DNA of 6,450 bases, from NCBI RefSeq assembly GCF_040797585.1, contig NZ_JBFNEO010000168.1:1-6450 (forward strand), read 5' to 3'. The notes under the pieces are model-generated. The model made no database searches. It saw nothing but the letters and a program-made list of their open reading frames with translations, and was not told the DNA's origin. Origin of the DNA: Clostridium_Z sp040797585 (GTDB lineage Bacteria; Bacillota; Clostridia; Clostridiales; Clostridiaceae). Shown here piece by piece: positions 5,899 to 6,450 of the stretch. Within the stretch, counting starts at the first letter, position 1, and the number at the start of each line of letters is the position of its first letter. A program made the position numbers and the translations under genes.

Positions 5899-6450
5899 AT
5901 GAATAAGAGAATATATTTAGCTTCTCCTCATATGGGAGGATATGAAAAGGCGTATATTGATGAGGCTTTTGATACTAATTGGATAGCCCCATTAGGACCT
6001 AATGTAGATGGATTTGAAAAAGAAATTTGTGATTATGCAGATGTTAAGTCGGCAGCAGCTTTAAGTTCAGGAAGTGCGGCTATACATATGGCTCTTAAAG
6101 CTGTTGGAATAAATGAAGGAGATTATATATTTTGTTCTTCATTAACTTTTTCTGCTAGTTGTAATCCTGTAATGTATGAAAAAGGAATACCTGTGTTTAT
6201 AGATTCAGAACCTGAAAGTTGGAATATGAGTCCAATTGCATTAGAGAAGGCATTTAAACATTGTGAGATGGAAGGTAAGTTTCCAAAGGCTGTAATAGTG
6301 GTTAATTTATATGGTCAAAGTGCTGATTTTGATAAAATAATTGAGCTATGTAATAAATATAATGTGCCTATTATTGAGGATGCAGCAGAGTCATTAGGAG
6401 CTACTTATAAGAATAAGTTTACAGGAAGCATAGGTAAGTATGGGGTATAC
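5899..6450 (+). CDS. DegT/DnrJ/EryC1-family sugar aminotransferase (partial, 3' end outside window)
   Basis: The first 184 codons of a PLP-dependent nucleotide-sugar aminotransferase, open to the last base. ATG 5899 has AAGAGGTG at 5886-5893, 5 nt upstream. Recognisable parts: the N-terminal IYLASPHMGGYEKAYIDEAF (5-24) and TNWIAPLGPNVDGFEKE (26-42), typical of PglE/EpsN-like members; the cofactor phosphate loop SSGSAAIHMAL (56-66); TFSASCNPVMYEKGIPVFID (83-102); NLYGQSADFD (136-145); and EDAAESLGATY (160-170), whose Asp161 would bind the pyridine nitrogen of PLP. The sequence stops in GSIGKYGVY (176-184), just before the region with the catalytic lysine, so activity cannot be checked here. 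Next to the dehydratase it most likely aminates C4 of the keto sugar to give a UDP-4-amino-4,6-dideoxy-GlcNAc (bacillosamine precursor). A perosamine-type or other DegT role is the alternative. Confidence 0.9.
   Translation, partial: MNKRIYLASPHMGGYEKAYIDEAFDTNWIAPLGPNVDGFEKEICDYADVKSAAALSSGSAAIHMALKAVGINEGDYIFCSSLTFSASCNPVMYEKGIPVFIDSEPESWNMSPIALEKAFKHCEMEGKFPKAVIVVNLYGQSADFDKIIELCNKYNVPIIEDAAESLGATYKNKFTGSIGKYGVY

Overview
The window looks like the 5' part of a capsule or exopolysaccharide operon from a low-G+C Firmicute, most likely a Clostridium. The reasons are very A+T-rich spacers, heavy use of ATA, AGA, TTA and GGA codons, strong AGGAGG/GAGGTG ribosome binding sites, and a Gram-positive capsule regulatory set. 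The species cannot be fixed from the sequence. All genes lie on the + strand.

Layout: 1-321 is an A+T-rich leader with no gene or promoter I can defend. 322-1713 holds a polysaccharide co-polymerase/kinase adaptor (CpsC/YwqC type) and its bacterial tyrosine kinase (CpsD/YwqD type), 12 nt apart. 1714-2131 is a 418-nt gap with a perfect 16-bp inverted repeat, a second A+T hairpin and a compact, locally G+C-richer, strongly self-complementary RNA-like element (about 1917-2067). 2132-3901 holds the cognate PHP-family tyrosine phosphatase (CpsB/YwqE type) and a LytR-CpsA-Psr (LCP) ligase. 3968-5881 is a membrane-anchored nucleotide-sugar 4,6-dehydratase (CapD/PglF/WbpM type). 5899-6450 is the first 184 codons of a DegT/DnrJ/EryC1 aminotransferase that runs off the window.

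How they work together: adaptor, kinase and phosphatase form a tyrosine-phosphorylation cycle that controls polymer synthesis and length. The LCP enzyme is expected to attach the finished polymer to the cell wall. The dehydratase and aminotransferase would make a UDP-4-amino-4,6-dideoxy sugar (bacillosamine-type precursor), probably for the first sugar of the repeat unit. Glycosyltransferases, flippase and polymerase would be expected downstream.

The most interesting part is the RNA-like element between kinase and phosphatase. Its position, directly after the second gene of an adaptor-kinase pair in an exopolysaccharide operon, matches the place of the EAR (epsC) antitermination RNA between epsB and epsC of Bacillus subtilis. 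It also contains a GGGGCGTAGC string that recalls the JUMPstart/ops element of enterobacterial polysaccharide operons. I infer a cis-acting RNA that controls transcription of the long downstream operon. Membership in a known family cannot be decided without a covariance-model search.
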